Below are positions 15,011-24,211 of a DNA stretch of 64,000 bases, in pieces. Origin of the DNA: Xylophilus sp. Leaf220. Lineage in GTDB: Bacteria > Pseudomonadota > Gammaproteobacteria > Burkholderiales > Burkholderiaceae_C. Both the position numbers and the translations under genes were made by a program. The DNA is taken from the NCBI RefSeq assembly GCF_001421705.1, contig NZ_LMKO01000027.1, positions 62,001 to 126,000 of the forward strand, given 5' to 3'. Position 1 is the first letter of the stretch. Every line of letters starts with the position of its first letter. Below the pieces are notes generated by a model that worked only from the letters and a program-made list of their open reading frames with translations, did not search any database and had not been told where the DNA came from.

Positions 15011-17551
15011 TCAGCCCAGGCGCGCCAGGATCTCGGTGATGGCGTCCGGGTCCACCGGTTTGGTCAGGTGGTGGTCGAAGCCCGCTTCCATGGCGCGCTT
15101 GCGGTCGTCGGCGCCGCCCCAGCCGGTCAGGGCGACCAAGACCAGGGGCGCGCCCTCGATCGGCGATTCGCGCAGCTGCCGTGCGACTTCGTAGCCGTTG
15201 AGGCCCGGCATGCCGATGTCGAGGAACGCGATCTCGGGACGGTAGCTGCGCACCAGCTCCAGTGCGGCAAGGCCGTCGTTGGCGATGCGCACCTCGTGGC
15301 CGTCGAGTTCCAGCAGCGCGGCGAGCGTCTCGGCGCCGTCCTCGTTGTCGTCGGCCAGCGCCACCCGGCGGCCGGCGGCCTGCGGCACTTCGGGTGGCGC
15401 AGGCGGCAGGGGCGCCAGTTCGGGTTCGAGTCGCACCGCGTTCGGGATGCGGAGCACGAACTCGCTGCCCAGCCCCGGCCCGGCGCTGGCGGCCGAGACG
15501 CTGCCACCGTGCAGCTCGACCAAACCCTTGACCAGCGCCAGGCCGATGCCCAGGCCGCCCTCGGACCGGTCTAGCGCGGATTCGACCTGCGAGAACATCG
15601 CGAAGACCCGCTGCAGCGCCGCAGGCGTGAGGCCGATGCCGTTGTCGCGTACCCGCAGTTCCAGCTGCGATCCGTCGAGCCGCGCCATCAGCAGGATGTT
15701 GCCGCCCGGGTCGGTGTACTTGGCGGCATTGGTCAGCAGGTTGGAGAGCGCCTGCGCCATCCGCAGCGGATCGGCCAGCACCCGCACCGGCACGTCGCCC
15801 AGGTCGAGCGCCAGGGCGTGGCGGCGTGCTTCCAGCAGCGGCCGCGCGGTCTCGACCGCCGAGTCCACGATGGTGTGGAGCCCGATCAGCTCCCGGCGCA
15901 CTTCCAGGATGCCGCGGGTGATCCGCGACACGTCGAGCAGGTCGTCGAGCAGCAATGCCATGGTGCGCACCTGCCGCTCGATCACCTCGTGGCTCCAGCG
16001 CAGCTGCTGGATGGTGGCGGCCGGGTCGCTGGAGATGCGGGCGGCACTGCGGATCGGTGCCAGCGGGTTGCGCAATTCGTGGGCGAGCGTGGCCAGGAAA
16101 TCGTCCTTGCGGCGGTCGGCCTCCTGGAGGGCCTGCTCCGCCTGCTTGCGGTCGGTGATGTCGACCAGCACGCCGAGCATGCGGGAACCGCGGCCGCTCG
16201 CATCGCGTTCGATCCGGGCACGGGCGATCAGCCAGCGGTGGCTGCCGCCGGGTTGCATCAGCCGGTATTCGGTATGCCAGTCGCTCCCGGTGGCGCAGGC
16301 GGCCCGGAACGAGGCGCGTACCTGGTCCTGGTCGTCGGGGTGCGCGCCCAGCACGAAGGATTCGAGCGGCGCGCCGGTCAGGGTTTCGTCGTTCGGCACG
16401 CCGAACAGCATCGCCATGTTGCGGTCGGGCACCAGCACGTCGCGGGCGATGTCGTAGTCCCATGTGGCGATGTTGGCGGCCTCCAGCGTGGCGGCCAGCC
16501 GTTCGCGCGTCTGCGCCAGCTGCTGGCCGGAGGTGGCGCGCTCCACCGCCGCCCAGGTGCGCTCGGCCACGTCGTGGGCCAGTTCGACCTCGTGCGGCAG
16601 CCAGTGGCGTGGCTCGGGGTGTGCCAGGAACAGGTAGGCCACCAGGGCCCCGTGCTTGACCAGCGGCACCATCACCAGGCTGTTGACCGCCAGGCGCCGG
16701 CATTCCTCGACGATGTCCGGAAGCAGCCTGTGCGTGGCCGCCGCCACGTCGGGCAGCACCACGTTGCGGCCCTGGAGCATCTCGTCGAACAGGAGCGGCA
16801 GCTGGCCGAGCGGGTTGCGGCGGCCTTCGAGCGGTACCAGCCGGCCGTCGTCGTGCGCCGAGGTGACGGCCGCATGCCGGCCTTGCGCATCGACCTCGGC
16901 ATAGCCGATCTGCGCCACCTGCAACTGCTCGTTGAGCATGGCGGCCGACAGCGCCTTGATGGCCTCCGAATCGTCCAGCGCCCGCAGCCGGTCGCCCAGT
17001 TGCAGCTGGAACGCCAGCATCCGCTCGGTCAGGATGCGGGCGGTGGTTTCGGCGCAGGTGCAGAACATGCCGACCACGGTATCTGCGCCGCTGCCCGACG
17101 GGTCTGCGTCGTGCACCGGGATGTAGGTGAAAGAGAAGTGCGTTTCCTCGGCATAGCCGTGCCGGTCGAACATGGTGAAGCGGATGTCCTCCATGTGCAC
17201 CACTTCGCCGGCATAGGTGCGGGCCATGATCGGCTCGACGTCCTGCAGGATGTCGGCCCAGATGCGCGCGAAAGGCTGGCCCAGCGCCCAGGGATGCTTG
17301 TCGCCGCAGATGGCGGCATAGCCGTCGTTGTACAGAACGATCTTCTCGGGACCCCAGGCCAGGAAGCGCGGCTCGGGGGCGGCAAGCATCAACTCGACCA
17401 GCGTACGGAGGACGGCGGGCCAGGTGTGGGGCGCTCCCAGGGGCGTGGCGGCCCAGTCGAATGCACGGATCAACGCACCGGTGGCACCGCCCCCGCGGAG
17501 AAAAGGTAACGCGGCGTCTGAGAGAGGGGGTGGAGAGGCTGGGGCGTCCAA
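15011..17551 (-). CDS. Hybrid sensor histidine kinase with PAS, GAF and receiver domains (846 aa)
   Basis: Domain order: a PAS-like domain (about residues 20-150, with FDWAATPLG and IVLYNDGYA); a GAF domain (about 170-330); a second PAS with PAC tail (about 345-465, ending GVLVDITDRKQAE); HisKA with LATLAHELRNPLAPI; the HATPase (NLLTNAAKYTD, RVRDNGIGLTP, GGLGIGLALV); and a C-terminal receiver with Asp in IAFLDIGMPGLNGYEV and Lys in HHLTKPVDPD. No membrane helix is visible, so it should be cytoplasmic. The start is uncertain: the frame stays open to 18136 but that would run through the divergent gene. I chose a TTG at 17551 just before the first domain; an ATT-rich context and no clear ribosome binding site leave doubt. 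Confidence 0.82.
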   Translation of the reverse strand: MDAPASPPPLSDAALPFLRGGGATGALIRAFDWAATPLGAPHTWPAVLRTLVELMLAAPEPRFLAWGPEKIVLYNDGYAAICGDKHPWALGQPFARIWADILQDVEPIMARTYAGEVVHMEDIRFTMFDRHGYAEETHFSFTYIPVHDADPSGSGADTVVGMFCTCAETTARILTERMLAFQLQLGDRLRALDDSEAIKALSAAMLNEQLQVAQIGYAEVDAQGRHAAVTSAHDDGRLVPLEGRRNPLGQLPLLFDEMLQGRNVVLPDVAAATHRLLPDIVEECRRLAVNSLVMVPLVKHGALVAYLFLAHPEPRHWLPHEVELAHDVAERTWAAVERATSGQQLAQTRERLAATLEAANIATWDYDIARDVLVPDRNMAMLFGVPNDETLTGAPLESFVLGAHPDDQDQVRASFRAACATGSDWHTEYRLMQPGGSHRWLIARARIERDASGRGSRMLGVLVDITDRKQAEQALQEADRRKDDFLATLAHELRNPLAPIRSAARISSDPAATIQQLRWSHEVIERQVRTMALLLDDLLDVSRITRGILEVRRELIGLHTIVDSAVETARPLLEARRHALALDLGDVPVRVLADPLRMAQALSNLLTNAAKYTDPGGNILLMARLDGSQLELRVRDNGIGLTPAALQRVFAMFSQVESALDRSEGGLGIGLALVKGLVELHGGSVSAASAGPGLGSEFVLRIPNAVRLEPELAPLPPAPPEVPQAAGRRVALADDNEDGAETLAALLELDGHEVRIANDGLAALELVRSYRPEIAFLDIGMPGLNGYEVARQLRESPIEGAPLVLVALTGWGGADDRKRAMEAGFDHHLTKPVDPDAITEILARLG

Positions 17552-17621
17552 AATGGTGGGAGCTGTCGGCGTCCAGCGGTGCCGGACCGGCGTTGCGGAA
17601 TTATTGCAGGGGCTTAAGAAG

Positions 17622-18452
17622 ATGCGTGTGGGCGTGCGAGCAACAGGACGTAGGACGGAACCGAGGCTGCGGGGTAGGACCGAGGCGGGCCGCGTCGCAT
17701 GGGGCGGCTGGCTGTCGGTGCTCGTCCTGGCCGCCGTGGCCGGCGGGGTCTTCGGCGTGGCGACCGGCCGGATCCCGTGGCCGGATGCGTGGAACCCGTG
17801 GTCGCCTTTGCAGGTGGAAGCGCCGCCGAACCTGTTGACGCGGCTGAAGCTGCAGCGGCTGTCTGGCGAGCCGGCGCTGTGCCTGGCGACGCTCGACACC
17901 GCCGGTTTCGCCTTCTCGCCGCTGCCCGACGGCGAAGCGGGCCCCGATTGCCCGCTGCGCAACACCGTGCGGCTGGCCCGCACGCAGGTGCCGCTGGGCG
18001 GCAGTCTGGTGATGAGCTGCCCGGCCGCGGTGTCGCTGGCGCTGTGGGAGCGGCACGTGGTGCAGCCGGCGGCGCTGCGGCACTTCGGTGCGGCGCTGTC
18101 GCGGATCGACCAGGTCGGGAGCCTGGCGTGCCGCAACGTCTACGGACAGGCCGAAGGGCGGCGCAGCCGGCATGCCACGGCGGACGCGATCGACATCACC
18201 GGGTTCCGGTTCGCGGACGGGCGGCGGGTGCGGGTGGTGTCGGACTGGCGGGCGCCGGCGGAGGTGGCAACTACCGGTTCCGCGGCCGCAAATGCACAGC
18301 CGGCGGGAACAGATGCGCCCGCTGCCCTGTTCCTGGCGGAGGTGCAGCGCGGCGCGTGCGGGTTCTTCGACGGGGTGCTGGGGCCGGGATACAACGCCGC
18401 GCACCGGGACCACTTCCATCTGGACCGGGGTCCGTACCGGGTCTGCCGCTAA
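17622..18452 (+). CDS. Extensin-like C-terminal domain protein (276 aa)
   Basis: A membrane anchor lies at about residues 30-52 (WLSVLVLAAVAGGVFG). The C-terminal 190 residues match the extensin-like domain found in bacteria: four conserved cysteines (CPLRNTV, MSCPAAV, ACRNVYG and RGACGFF), the SRHATADAIDITGFRF segment and the terminal AHRDHFHLDRGPYRVCR. The HxxxxD plus HxH pattern resembles D-Ala-D-Ala peptidase type metal sites, so a cell-wall hydrolase is possible; this is inference. The ATG at 17622 was chosen over 17553, which would add 23 residues. Its stop overlaps the end of the convergent DUF72 gene by 4 bases. Confidence 0.82.
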   Translation: MRVGVRATGRRTEPRLRGRTEAGRVAWGGWLSVLVLAAVAGGVFGVATGRIPWPDAWNPWSPLQVEAPPNLLTRLKLQRLSGEPALCLATLDTAGFAFSPLPDGEAGPDCPLRNTVRLARTQVPLGGSLVMSCPAAVSLALWERHVVQPAALRHFGAALSRIDQVGSLACRNVYGQAEGRRSRHATADAIDITGFRFADGRRVRVVSDWRAPAEVATTGSAAANAQPAGTDAPAALFLAEVQRGACGFFDGVLGPGYNAAHRDHFHLDRGPYRVCR

Positions 18453-19351
18453 AGCAGGTCCAGCAAGCGCCGGGCATTCGTCTGCCCCTGGTCCCGGTGG
18501 TTGGTGTTCACCACCACATGCACCCGCTCCACCTCCGCCTCCAGGTTCCGCAACGCCGGCACCATCGCTCCCAGCTCCGCATCGGAGTATTCGTACCGGA
18601 AACGCCCCGACGACGCCCCCCCGGCCCGGCCGTTCCAGGCCGCCGCATTGCGCCCGTGCAGGCGCACCACCGCCAATGCCGGGCATGTCGCGCTCCACAC
18701 CGCCGGGACGCAGTTCTCGAACGCCCCGACCGGGCCGTCCACCACCACGTGCGCCGCGCCCAGTGCCCGCAGCAGGGCCAGGGTGCGTGCCCCCTGGCCA
18801 TCGGCGAACCAGCTCCGGTGCCGGAACTCCACTGCCGCCGGGCCGCCGGCCATCCGGTCCACGCAGTGCTCCACCAGCGCCTCGCCCGCCGCACCGGCGC
18901 GCACCCACGGCGCGAACTGGAACAGAACCGCGCCCAGCCGGCCGGCCGCGTGCAGGGGCTGCAGCGCGGTGCGGAACCGGTGCCACAACTCGTCGCGCAC
19001 CGGGTGCGGCAGTTCGCCGTAAACGAAAGGCCGGTGCTCGTCCGTGCCCAGCGCGTCCGCCACCACCGCGCGCAGATCGGGCGGCAGCGCCTCGGCCGTC
19101 GCGGTATGGCCGGTGAAGAGGCGGTGCGCCTTCACGTCGAAGCTGAAGTGCGGCGGCGTGCGCGCCACCCAGCGGTCGGCGTTCGCGGCGGAGGGCAGGG
19201 CGTAGTAGCTGGAGCTGACTTCGACCAGCGGAAACCGGGTGGCGTAGAAGCGCAGCCGGGCCTCGGGCGTGCGGACCTCCGGCGGATAGAACCTGCCGCA
19301 GGCGATCAGCGTGGGATCGGTCCAGGAGGCGGTGCCGACGAGCAGGGGCAT
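18449..19351 (-). CDS. DUF72 (YecE-like) family protein (300 aa)
   Basis: The N-terminus LLVGTASWTDPTLIACGRFYP and the following RLRFYATRFPLVEVSSSYYALPS are the standard start of the DUF72 TIM-barrel family, and FSFDVKAHRLFTGH, FQFAPWV, VEFRHRSWF and VRLHGRNAAAWNG are also typical. The family is often found near DNA-repair genes and its biochemical role is not established. Length is normal (260-300 aa). The ATG at 19351 is preferred because upstream sequence runs into the promoter region of the divergent helicase gene. Confidence 0.88.
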   Translation of the reverse strand: MPLLVGTASWTDPTLIACGRFYPPEVRTPEARLRFYATRFPLVEVSSSYYALPSAANADRWVARTPPHFSFDVKAHRLFTGHTATAEALPPDLRAVVADALGTDEHRPFVYGELPHPVRDELWHRFRTALQPLHAAGRLGAVLFQFAPWVRAGAAGEALVEHCVDRMAGGPAAVEFRHRSWFADGQGARTLALLRALGAAHVVVDGPVGAFENCVPAVWSATCPALAVVRLHGRNAAAWNGRAGGASSGRFRYEYSDAELGAMVPALRNLEAEVERVHVVVNTNHRDQGQTNARRLLDLL

Positions 19352-19436
19352 GGCGGTGGGTTCGCTGCGGACAACACGGTCCGCGGCGGGTAATGTCTGG
19401 ATGAATATACAGTAGCGGATTCCGCCCACCACCGCC

Positions 19437-21533
19437 ATGCCCACCCTTCCGACCGACGCCGCCACCGCCGCCTTCGCCGCCCTCAACGACCGCCAGCGCG
19501 AGGCCGTCTGGCACGGGCTGGTGCCGGGCGGGCCGGCCACGCCCGCGGGGCCGATGCTGGTGATCGCCGGCGCGGGCTCGGGCAAGACGACGACGCTGGC
19601 GCACCGCGTCGCCAACCTGGTGCTGCACGGGGCCGATCCGCAGCGCATCCTGCTGCTGACCTTCTCGCGCCGCGCGGCGGCCGAGATGGAGCGCCGCGTC
19701 GGCAACGTGCTGGCGCGGGTGCTGGCCCTGCCGGCGACGACCGCACCGCCCACGCTGCCCTGGTCGGGCACCTTCCACGGCATCGGTGCCCGGCTGCTGC
19801 GCGAGTACGCCGCGCAGGCCGGGCTGGACGAGAGCTTCACCATCCACGACAGGGGCGACGCCGAGGACCTGATGGGCATCGTGCGGCACGACCTGGGCCT
19901 GACCGGCACCGAGAAGCGCTTTCCGCTGAAGGGCACCTGCCTGTCGATCTACTCGCGCTGCGTCAACACCTGCGAGCCGCTGGCCGAGGTGCTGAAGACC
20001 GCGTTCCCGTGGTGCGCCGAGTGGGAGGTGCAGCTCAAGCGCCTGTTCGGCGCCTACGTGGAGGCCAAGCAACGGCAGAACACGGTCGACTACGACGACC
20101 TGCTGCTCTTCTGGCGCGACATGGCCGAGGACCCGGCCCTCGGCCCGGTGATCGGCGCACGCTTCGACCATGTGCTGGTCGACGAATACCAGGACACCAA
20201 CCGGCTGCAGGCCGCGGTCCTGCTGGGCCTGAAGCCCGACGGCCGCGGGCTTGCGGTGGTCGGCGACGACGCGCAGTCGATCTACTCGTTCCGTGGCGCC
20301 ACGGTGCGCAACATCCTCGACTTCCCGGCGCTGTTCGAGCCGCCGGCGCGCATCGTCACGCTGGACCGCAACTACCGCTCGGTGCAGCCGATCCTCGACG
20401 TTTCCAACGCGGTGATCGCCCGCGCGCCCGAGCGCCATGCCAAGCAGCTCTGGACCGACCGCGCCGGCACCCGGCGCGGCCAGGTGGTGGTGGTGCCCGA
20501 CGAGGCGCAGCAGGCACGCTGGGTGGCCGAGAAGGCCCTGGCGCTGCGGGAGGGCGGGCTGCGGCTCACTTCGCAGGCGGTGCTGTTCCGCACCTCCAGC
20601 CACAGCGCCGGGCTGGAGCTGGAGCTGGTCCGGCGCAACATCCCCTTCGTGAAGTTCGGCGGGCTGAAATTCCTGGAGGCCGCGCATGTGAAGGACCTGC
20701 TGGCCGTGCTGCGCTTCGTGCAGAACCCGCGCAGCCGGCTGGCGGGCTTCCGGGTGCTGCAGCTGCTGCCCGGCCTGGGCCCGGCCACCGCCGCCCGGCT
20801 GCTCGACGCGATGGACACCGCCGCCGAGCCGGGCGCCGCGCTGGCCGCCTTCGTGCCCAACGCCGCGCTGGCCGGCGACTGGGCACCCTTCGCCACGCTG
20901 TACGCCGCGCTGCGCGATCCGCTGCAGTCGGCCTGGCCCGGCGACCTGGAACGCGCGCTGGCCTGGTATGCGCCGCACCTGGAGCGGCTGCACGAGGACG
21001 CGGCGGTGCGCCGCGCCGACCTGGAGCAGCTGGTGCGCCTGGGCGCCGGGCATTCCTCGCGCGAGCGCTTCCTGGCCGAGCTGACGCTGGACCCGCCCGA
21101 GTCCACCAGCGACCGCTCCGGCGTGCCGCTGCTGGACGAGGACTACCTCGTCCTCTCCACCATCCACTCGGCCAAGGGGCAGGAGTGGACATCGGTCTCG
21201 GTCCTCAACGTGGTCGACGGCTGCATCCCGTCGGACATGGCCACCGGCAGCAGCGCCGAGATCGAGGAAGAGCGCCGCCTCCTCTACGTGGCGATGACCC
21301 GCGCCCGCGACCACCTGCACCTGGTGGTGCCGCACCGCTTCTACGTCACCCAGCAGGCCGCGCGCGGCGACCGGCACATGTACGCCGCGCGCTCCCGCTT
21401 CATCGACGAGCGTGCGCTGCTGGATTTCGACCAGGTCTTCTGGCCGCCGCCGGATGCGGCCGCCCCGGGCGGCGGGGTGCCCCAGCGCATGGCCGTCGGC
21501 GTGCGGGAACGGGCGCGCGATGCCTGGAAATAG
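19437..21533 (+). CDS. UvrD/Rep-type superfamily 1 DNA helicase (698 aa)
   Basis: A 3'-5' DNA helicase of the UvrD group. The motifs appear in order: Q motif LNDRQREAVWHG, Walker A VIAGAGSGKTTTLAHRV, motif Ia LTFSRRAAAEMERRV, motif II LVDEYQDTNRLQ, motif III VVGDDAQSIYSFRGA, motif IV LDRNYRSVQPIL, motif V STIHSAKGQEW and motif VI YVAMTRARDHLHLV. It is slightly shorter than UvrD (720 aa) and carries no nuclease domain. It probably acts in repair or in removing blocks to replication; the exact subgroup is not clear. Its 3' end overlaps the ferredoxin gene by 14 bases. Confidence 0.9.
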   Translation: MPTLPTDAATAAFAALNDRQREAVWHGLVPGGPATPAGPMLVIAGAGSGKTTTLAHRVANLVLHGADPQRILLLTFSRRAAAEMERRVGNVLARVLALPATTAPPTLPWSGTFHGIGARLLREYAAQAGLDESFTIHDRGDAEDLMGIVRHDLGLTGTEKRFPLKGTCLSIYSRCVNTCEPLAEVLKTAFPWCAEWEVQLKRLFGAYVEAKQRQNTVDYDDLLLFWRDMAEDPALGPVIGARFDHVLVDEYQDTNRLQAAVLLGLKPDGRGLAVVGDDAQSIYSFRGATVRNILDFPALFEPPARIVTLDRNYRSVQPILDVSNAVIARAPERHAKQLWTDRAGTRRGQVVVVPDEAQQARWVAEKALALREGGLRLTSQAVLFRTSSHSAGLELELVRRNIPFVKFGGLKFLEAAHVKDLLAVLRFVQNPRSRLAGFRVLQLLPGLGPATAARLLDAMDTAAEPGAALAAFVPNAALAGDWAPFATLYAALRDPLQSAWPGDLERALAWYAPHLERLHEDAAVRRADLEQLVRLGAGHSSRERFLAELTLDPPESTSDRSGVPLLDEDYLVLSTIHSAKGQEWTSVSVLNVVDGCIPSDMATGSSAEIEEERRLLYVAMTRARDHLHLVVPHRFYVTQQAARGDRHMYAARSRFIDERALLDFDQVFWPPPDAAAPGGGVPQRMAVGVRERARDAWK

Positions 21534-21861
21534 CGCGGTGGAGCCGGACGACCGCGTTTTCGCCCTGCGCCTCGACCCGCACGGCTGGACGGTGGAGGCG
21601 CCCGCCGCCCTCACGCTGGCCGAGGCCGCCGCCTTCGCCGGCATCGAGCTGCCCACCTCGTGCCGCAACGGCACCTGCCGCGCCTGCCTGTGCCATATGC
21701 CGCAAGGCAGCGTGCGCTATGCGATCCCGTGGCCCGGCGTGAGCCTGGACGAGAAGCGCGACGGCTGGGTATTGCCCTGCGTGGCGCATCCGGCGGCCGA
21801 CGTGGTGCTGACCGTACCGCGTGCGCAGCAGGTGCTGCCGCCGGTCGACAACACGCGCTGA
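21520..21861 (+). CDS. 2Fe-2S ferredoxin domain protein (113 aa)
   Basis: A plant-type ferredoxin fold: SCRNGTCRACLC supplies three cluster cysteines and LPCVAHP the fourth. The spacing (C-x4-C-x2-C ... C) is that of [2Fe-2S] ferredoxins. The ATG at 21520 lies inside the end of the helicase gene; a GTG at 21538, just after the helicase stop, is the alternative. It transfers electrons to an unknown partner. Coupling to a helicase gene is unusual but may be chance packing. Confidence 0.85.
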   Translation: MPGNSAVEPDDRVFALRLDPHGWTVEAPAALTLAEAAAFAGIELPTSCRNGTCRACLCHMPQGSVRYAIPWPGVSLDEKRDGWVLPCVAHPAADVVLTVPRAQQVLPPVDNTR

Positions 21862-21924
21862 CAACCGGGCCCCAGGGGGCATGGGAAGATCCGCACCCTT
21901 TCAACCTTTCCGGGACAACGCGCT

Positions 21925-22401
21925 ATGAAGACGACGATCGTGACGACGGTCTTGGCCGCTGCCGTCCTGCTGCTGGCCGGCGCCGCGCGGGCCGAATCCA
22001 TCGGCGAGGTGGACACCGTGTTCAAGTTCATCGGCCCCGACCACAAGATCGTCGTCGACGCCTACGACGACCCGAAGGTGCAGGGCGTGACCTGTTATGT
22101 CTCCCGCGCCAAGACCGGCGGCGTCAAGGGTGCGCTGGGCCTGGCCGAAGACAAGGCCGAAGCCTCGATCGCCTGCCGCCAGGTCGGCCCGATCAGCTTC
22201 GTCGGCAAGCCGCTGGAACGGCAGGAAGAAGTGTTCACCGAGCGCATCTCGTTCGTGTTCAAGAAGCTGCGGGTGGTGCGCATGGTGGACCAGAAGCGCA
22301 GCACGCTGGTCTACCTGACCTACTCCGACCGGGTGATCGAGGGATCTCCGCAGAACGGGGTGACGGCGGTGCCGGTCGGCTCGGCCATCCCGGTGAAGTA
22401 G
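21925..22401 (+). CDS. creA: CreA family secreted protein (158 aa)
   Basis: Signal peptide ends at ARA before Glu24. The mature sequence [35 protein letters not shown], split into its usual blocks, plus [15 protein letters not shown], are the signature of the CreA family, periplasmic proteins of about 155 aa whose role is unknown. Two cysteines (about residues 55 and 88) could pair. The gene stands alone and is followed at once by a dispersed repeat. Confidence 0.88.
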   Translation: MKTTIVTTVLAAAVLLLAGAARAESIGEVDTVFKFIGPDHKIVVDAYDDPKVQGVTCYVSRAKTGGVKGALGLAEDKAEASIACRQVGPISFVGKPLERQEEVFTERISFVFKKLRVVRMVDQKRSTLVYLTYSDRVIEGSPQNGVTAVPVGSAIPVK

Positions 22402-22498
22402 AGCTCTCCCCCAGGCTGCGCGCTCCGCGTCTTCGCCTACCCCCTTCCGGGGGCAACACCGGTGGACCGGCGGAGCCGGATCCACGGTGTTTCTGGGA
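22402..22498 (+). repeat. Long dispersed intergenic repeat, copy 1
   Basis: About 95 bases starting two bases after the creA stop. It holds two hairpins: CCCCC-TTC-CGGGGG, and GTGGACCGGC with GCCGGATCCAC. A second copy of the same length and order lies at 60087-60182, also directly after a stop codon. The placement suggests a role in 3' end formation or mRNA stability. Confidence 0.85.
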
Positions 22499-22559
22499 GA
22501 TCGCGGCGCTGGGTTGGCAGGCTGCCTGGTTTTTGTCGTCTTTGATTTTTTATCGCACC

Positions 22560-23468
22560 ATGACCATCGTCGCCAGCGCTATCGAAGCTTTACCCATCCC
22601 GGCCAGCCTTCTCGGGGAATCACCCCTGTGGCATCCGCGCGAGCAGGTGCTGTACTGGTGCGACATTCCGGGCCGCGCGCTCAACCGCTGGGACCCGGTG
22701 GCTGCGCGCCACGACGCGTGGGAGTTCGAGACCGACGTGGCCTGCTGCGCGGCGCGGGAGGCCGGCGGCCTGCTGCTGGCGCTGCGCACCGGCGTCGTCG
22801 CGTTCGATCCGGCGACCGGGCAGCGCACGCCGCGGGCCGATGCGCCCTACGACCCTTCGACCGAGCGCTTCAACGACGGCAAGACCGATCCGCAGGGCCG
22901 CTTCTGGGCCGGCACCATCTACGAGCCGCGCGATCCGCCCGACGCGGCGCTCTACCGCCTCGACGGCGACCGGATGACGCGGATGCAGGACGGCATCACC
23001 AACAGCAACGGCCTGGCCTGGAGCCCCGACGGACGCACGATGTACTGGGCCGACACCCGTGGCCACCGGGTGCAGGCGCTCGACTTCGACGGCGCTACGG
23101 GCGGCGTGTCGAACCGCCGCACCTTCGTTCAGTTTCCGTTGAAGCAGGACGGGCAGGACCTGGCCGTCTACGGTGGCCGGCCCGACGGCGGCGCAGTCGA
23201 TGCCGAAGGATGTTATTGGGCTGCGATGTTCGAGGGCGCCCGGCTGGTGCGTATCTCGCCGCAGGGCGAGACCGTCGGCACGCTGGCCCTGCCGGTGCGC
23301 TGCCCCACCATGGCCTGCTTCGGCGGGCCGGACCTGCGCACGCTCTACATCACCACCAGCCGCGAGAAACGGCCGGCCGACGAGCTGGCGCGCGAGCCGT
23401 GGGCGGGCAAGGTGCTGACGGTACGGGTGGACGTACCGGGGCTTCCGGCGGTACTCGCGCGCGACTGA
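22560..23468 (+). CDS. SMP-30/gluconolactonase family lactonase (302 aa)
   Basis: A six-bladed beta-propeller sugar lactonase. LLGESPLWHPREQVLYWCDI carries the first metal Glu, ERFNDGKTDPQGRFWAGT the Asn and Asp region, and NSNGLAWSPDGRTMYWADT the second Asn/Asp; these bind the catalytic divalent metal. Length is normal for the family (290-310 aa). It may hydrolyse an aldonolactone in sugar catabolism, but no sugar dehydrogenase is nearby to fix the substrate. No clear ribosome binding site precedes the ATG. Confidence 0.9.
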   Translation: MTIVASAIEALPIPASLLGESPLWHPREQVLYWCDIPGRALNRWDPVAARHDAWEFETDVACCAAREAGGLLLALRTGVVAFDPATGQRTPRADAPYDPSTERFNDGKTDPQGRFWAGTIYEPRDPPDAALYRLDGDRMTRMQDGITNSNGLAWSPDGRTMYWADTRGHRVQALDFDGATGGVSNRRTFVQFPLKQDGQDLAVYGGRPDGGAVDAEGCYWAAMFEGARLVRISPQGETVGTLALPVRCPTMACFGGPDLRTLYITTSREKRPADELAREPWAGKVLTVRVDVPGLPAVLARD

Positions 23469-23475
23469 GGCGTCT

Positions 23476-24015
23476 TCAGCCGCCGAGTGCGCGGTTGAGC
23501 GACGGCTGCACGATCTCGATCCAGTAGCCGTCGGGATCGGTGATGAAGGCGACGTCCTTCATCCTGCCCTGCTCGGGCCGCTTCTTGAACGGCACCTGCT
23601 GCGCGTCGAACCACTGCACCGCGGCCTGCAGGTCGGGCACCGAAAAGCAGAGGTGGCCGAAGCCCTGGGGCTGCGCGTTGCCGTCGTGGTAGCGGAAATC
23701 CGGATCGTCCTCGGTTCCCCAGTTGTGCGTCAGTTCCAGCACGCCGCGCTGCGAGAAGGTGTACTCGGTACGGTCGGCCACATCGTCGGGCGCACCGGGG
23801 CCGGTGCCGTCGGCATGGGCCAGGAAGTACAGCGAGAACTTCATCTCGGGAAAGTCGAGCTTGCGCAGCAACCGCATGCCCATCGTGCCGGTGTAGAAGG
23901 CCAGCGCCACCGCCGGGTCCTTCACCCGCAGCATGGTGTGGTTGAAGACGAAGCCGCGGGCGGCGGCGGGCGATTCGGCGGCGACGCCGGGGTACGTTTC
24001 GGTGCGGAAGGTCAT
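23476..24015 (-). CDS. gloA: Glyoxalase I, lactoylglutathione lyase (179 aa)
   Basis: Isomerises the hemithioacetal of methylglyoxal and glutathione to S-lactoylglutathione. The glyoxalase fold is clear: FVFNHTMLRVKDPAVALAFY (first metal His), MGMRLLRKLDFPEMKFSLYFL, RGVLELTHNWGTE (Glu), GFGHLCFSVPDL (His) and DPDGYWIEIVQP (Glu). At about 179 residues, with the N-terminal extension, it resembles the longer eukaryote-like form rather than the 135-aa enzyme of E. coli. A start at 24049 would add 11 residues; no good ribosome binding site decides. Divergent from rbgA. Confidence 0.9.
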   Translation of the reverse strand: MTFRTETYPGVAAESPAAARGFVFNHTMLRVKDPAVALAFYTGTMGMRLLRKLDFPEMKFSLYFLAHADGTGPGAPDDVADRTEYTFSQRGVLELTHNWGTEDDPDFRYHDGNAQPQGFGHLCFSVPDLQAAVQWFDAQQVPFKKRPEQGRMKDVAFITDPDGYWIEIVQPSLNRALGG

Positions 24016-24211
24016 GGCAGGCGGGGTGCGTTCAGGGGGATCGGCCATGATGCCGCAGCCCCGGCCACGCGGGCGTAACCGGTCGCAGAAGGGCGCGCTG
24101 CCGGGAGCGGGGAAAATACCCGCTGCCAGGCGCTGTATTGCCTCCCCGTTTCCCGTGTCCGCCGTGTCCCGTCGCGGCGCACCGCCGCTTCCCCCAAGAA
24201 AGAATTCCCGC

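Noticed and set aside
15422-15440. A GGTTCGAGTC-like stretch that resembles a tRNA T-arm
   Set aside because: It lies inside the hybrid kinase coding sequence and no acceptor, D or anticodon arms surround it.
17552-18136. Extending the hybrid kinase upstream to 18136
   Set aside because: The extra 195 codons oppose the extensin-like gene, have a Ser/Arg/Pro-rich shadow composition and add no domain.
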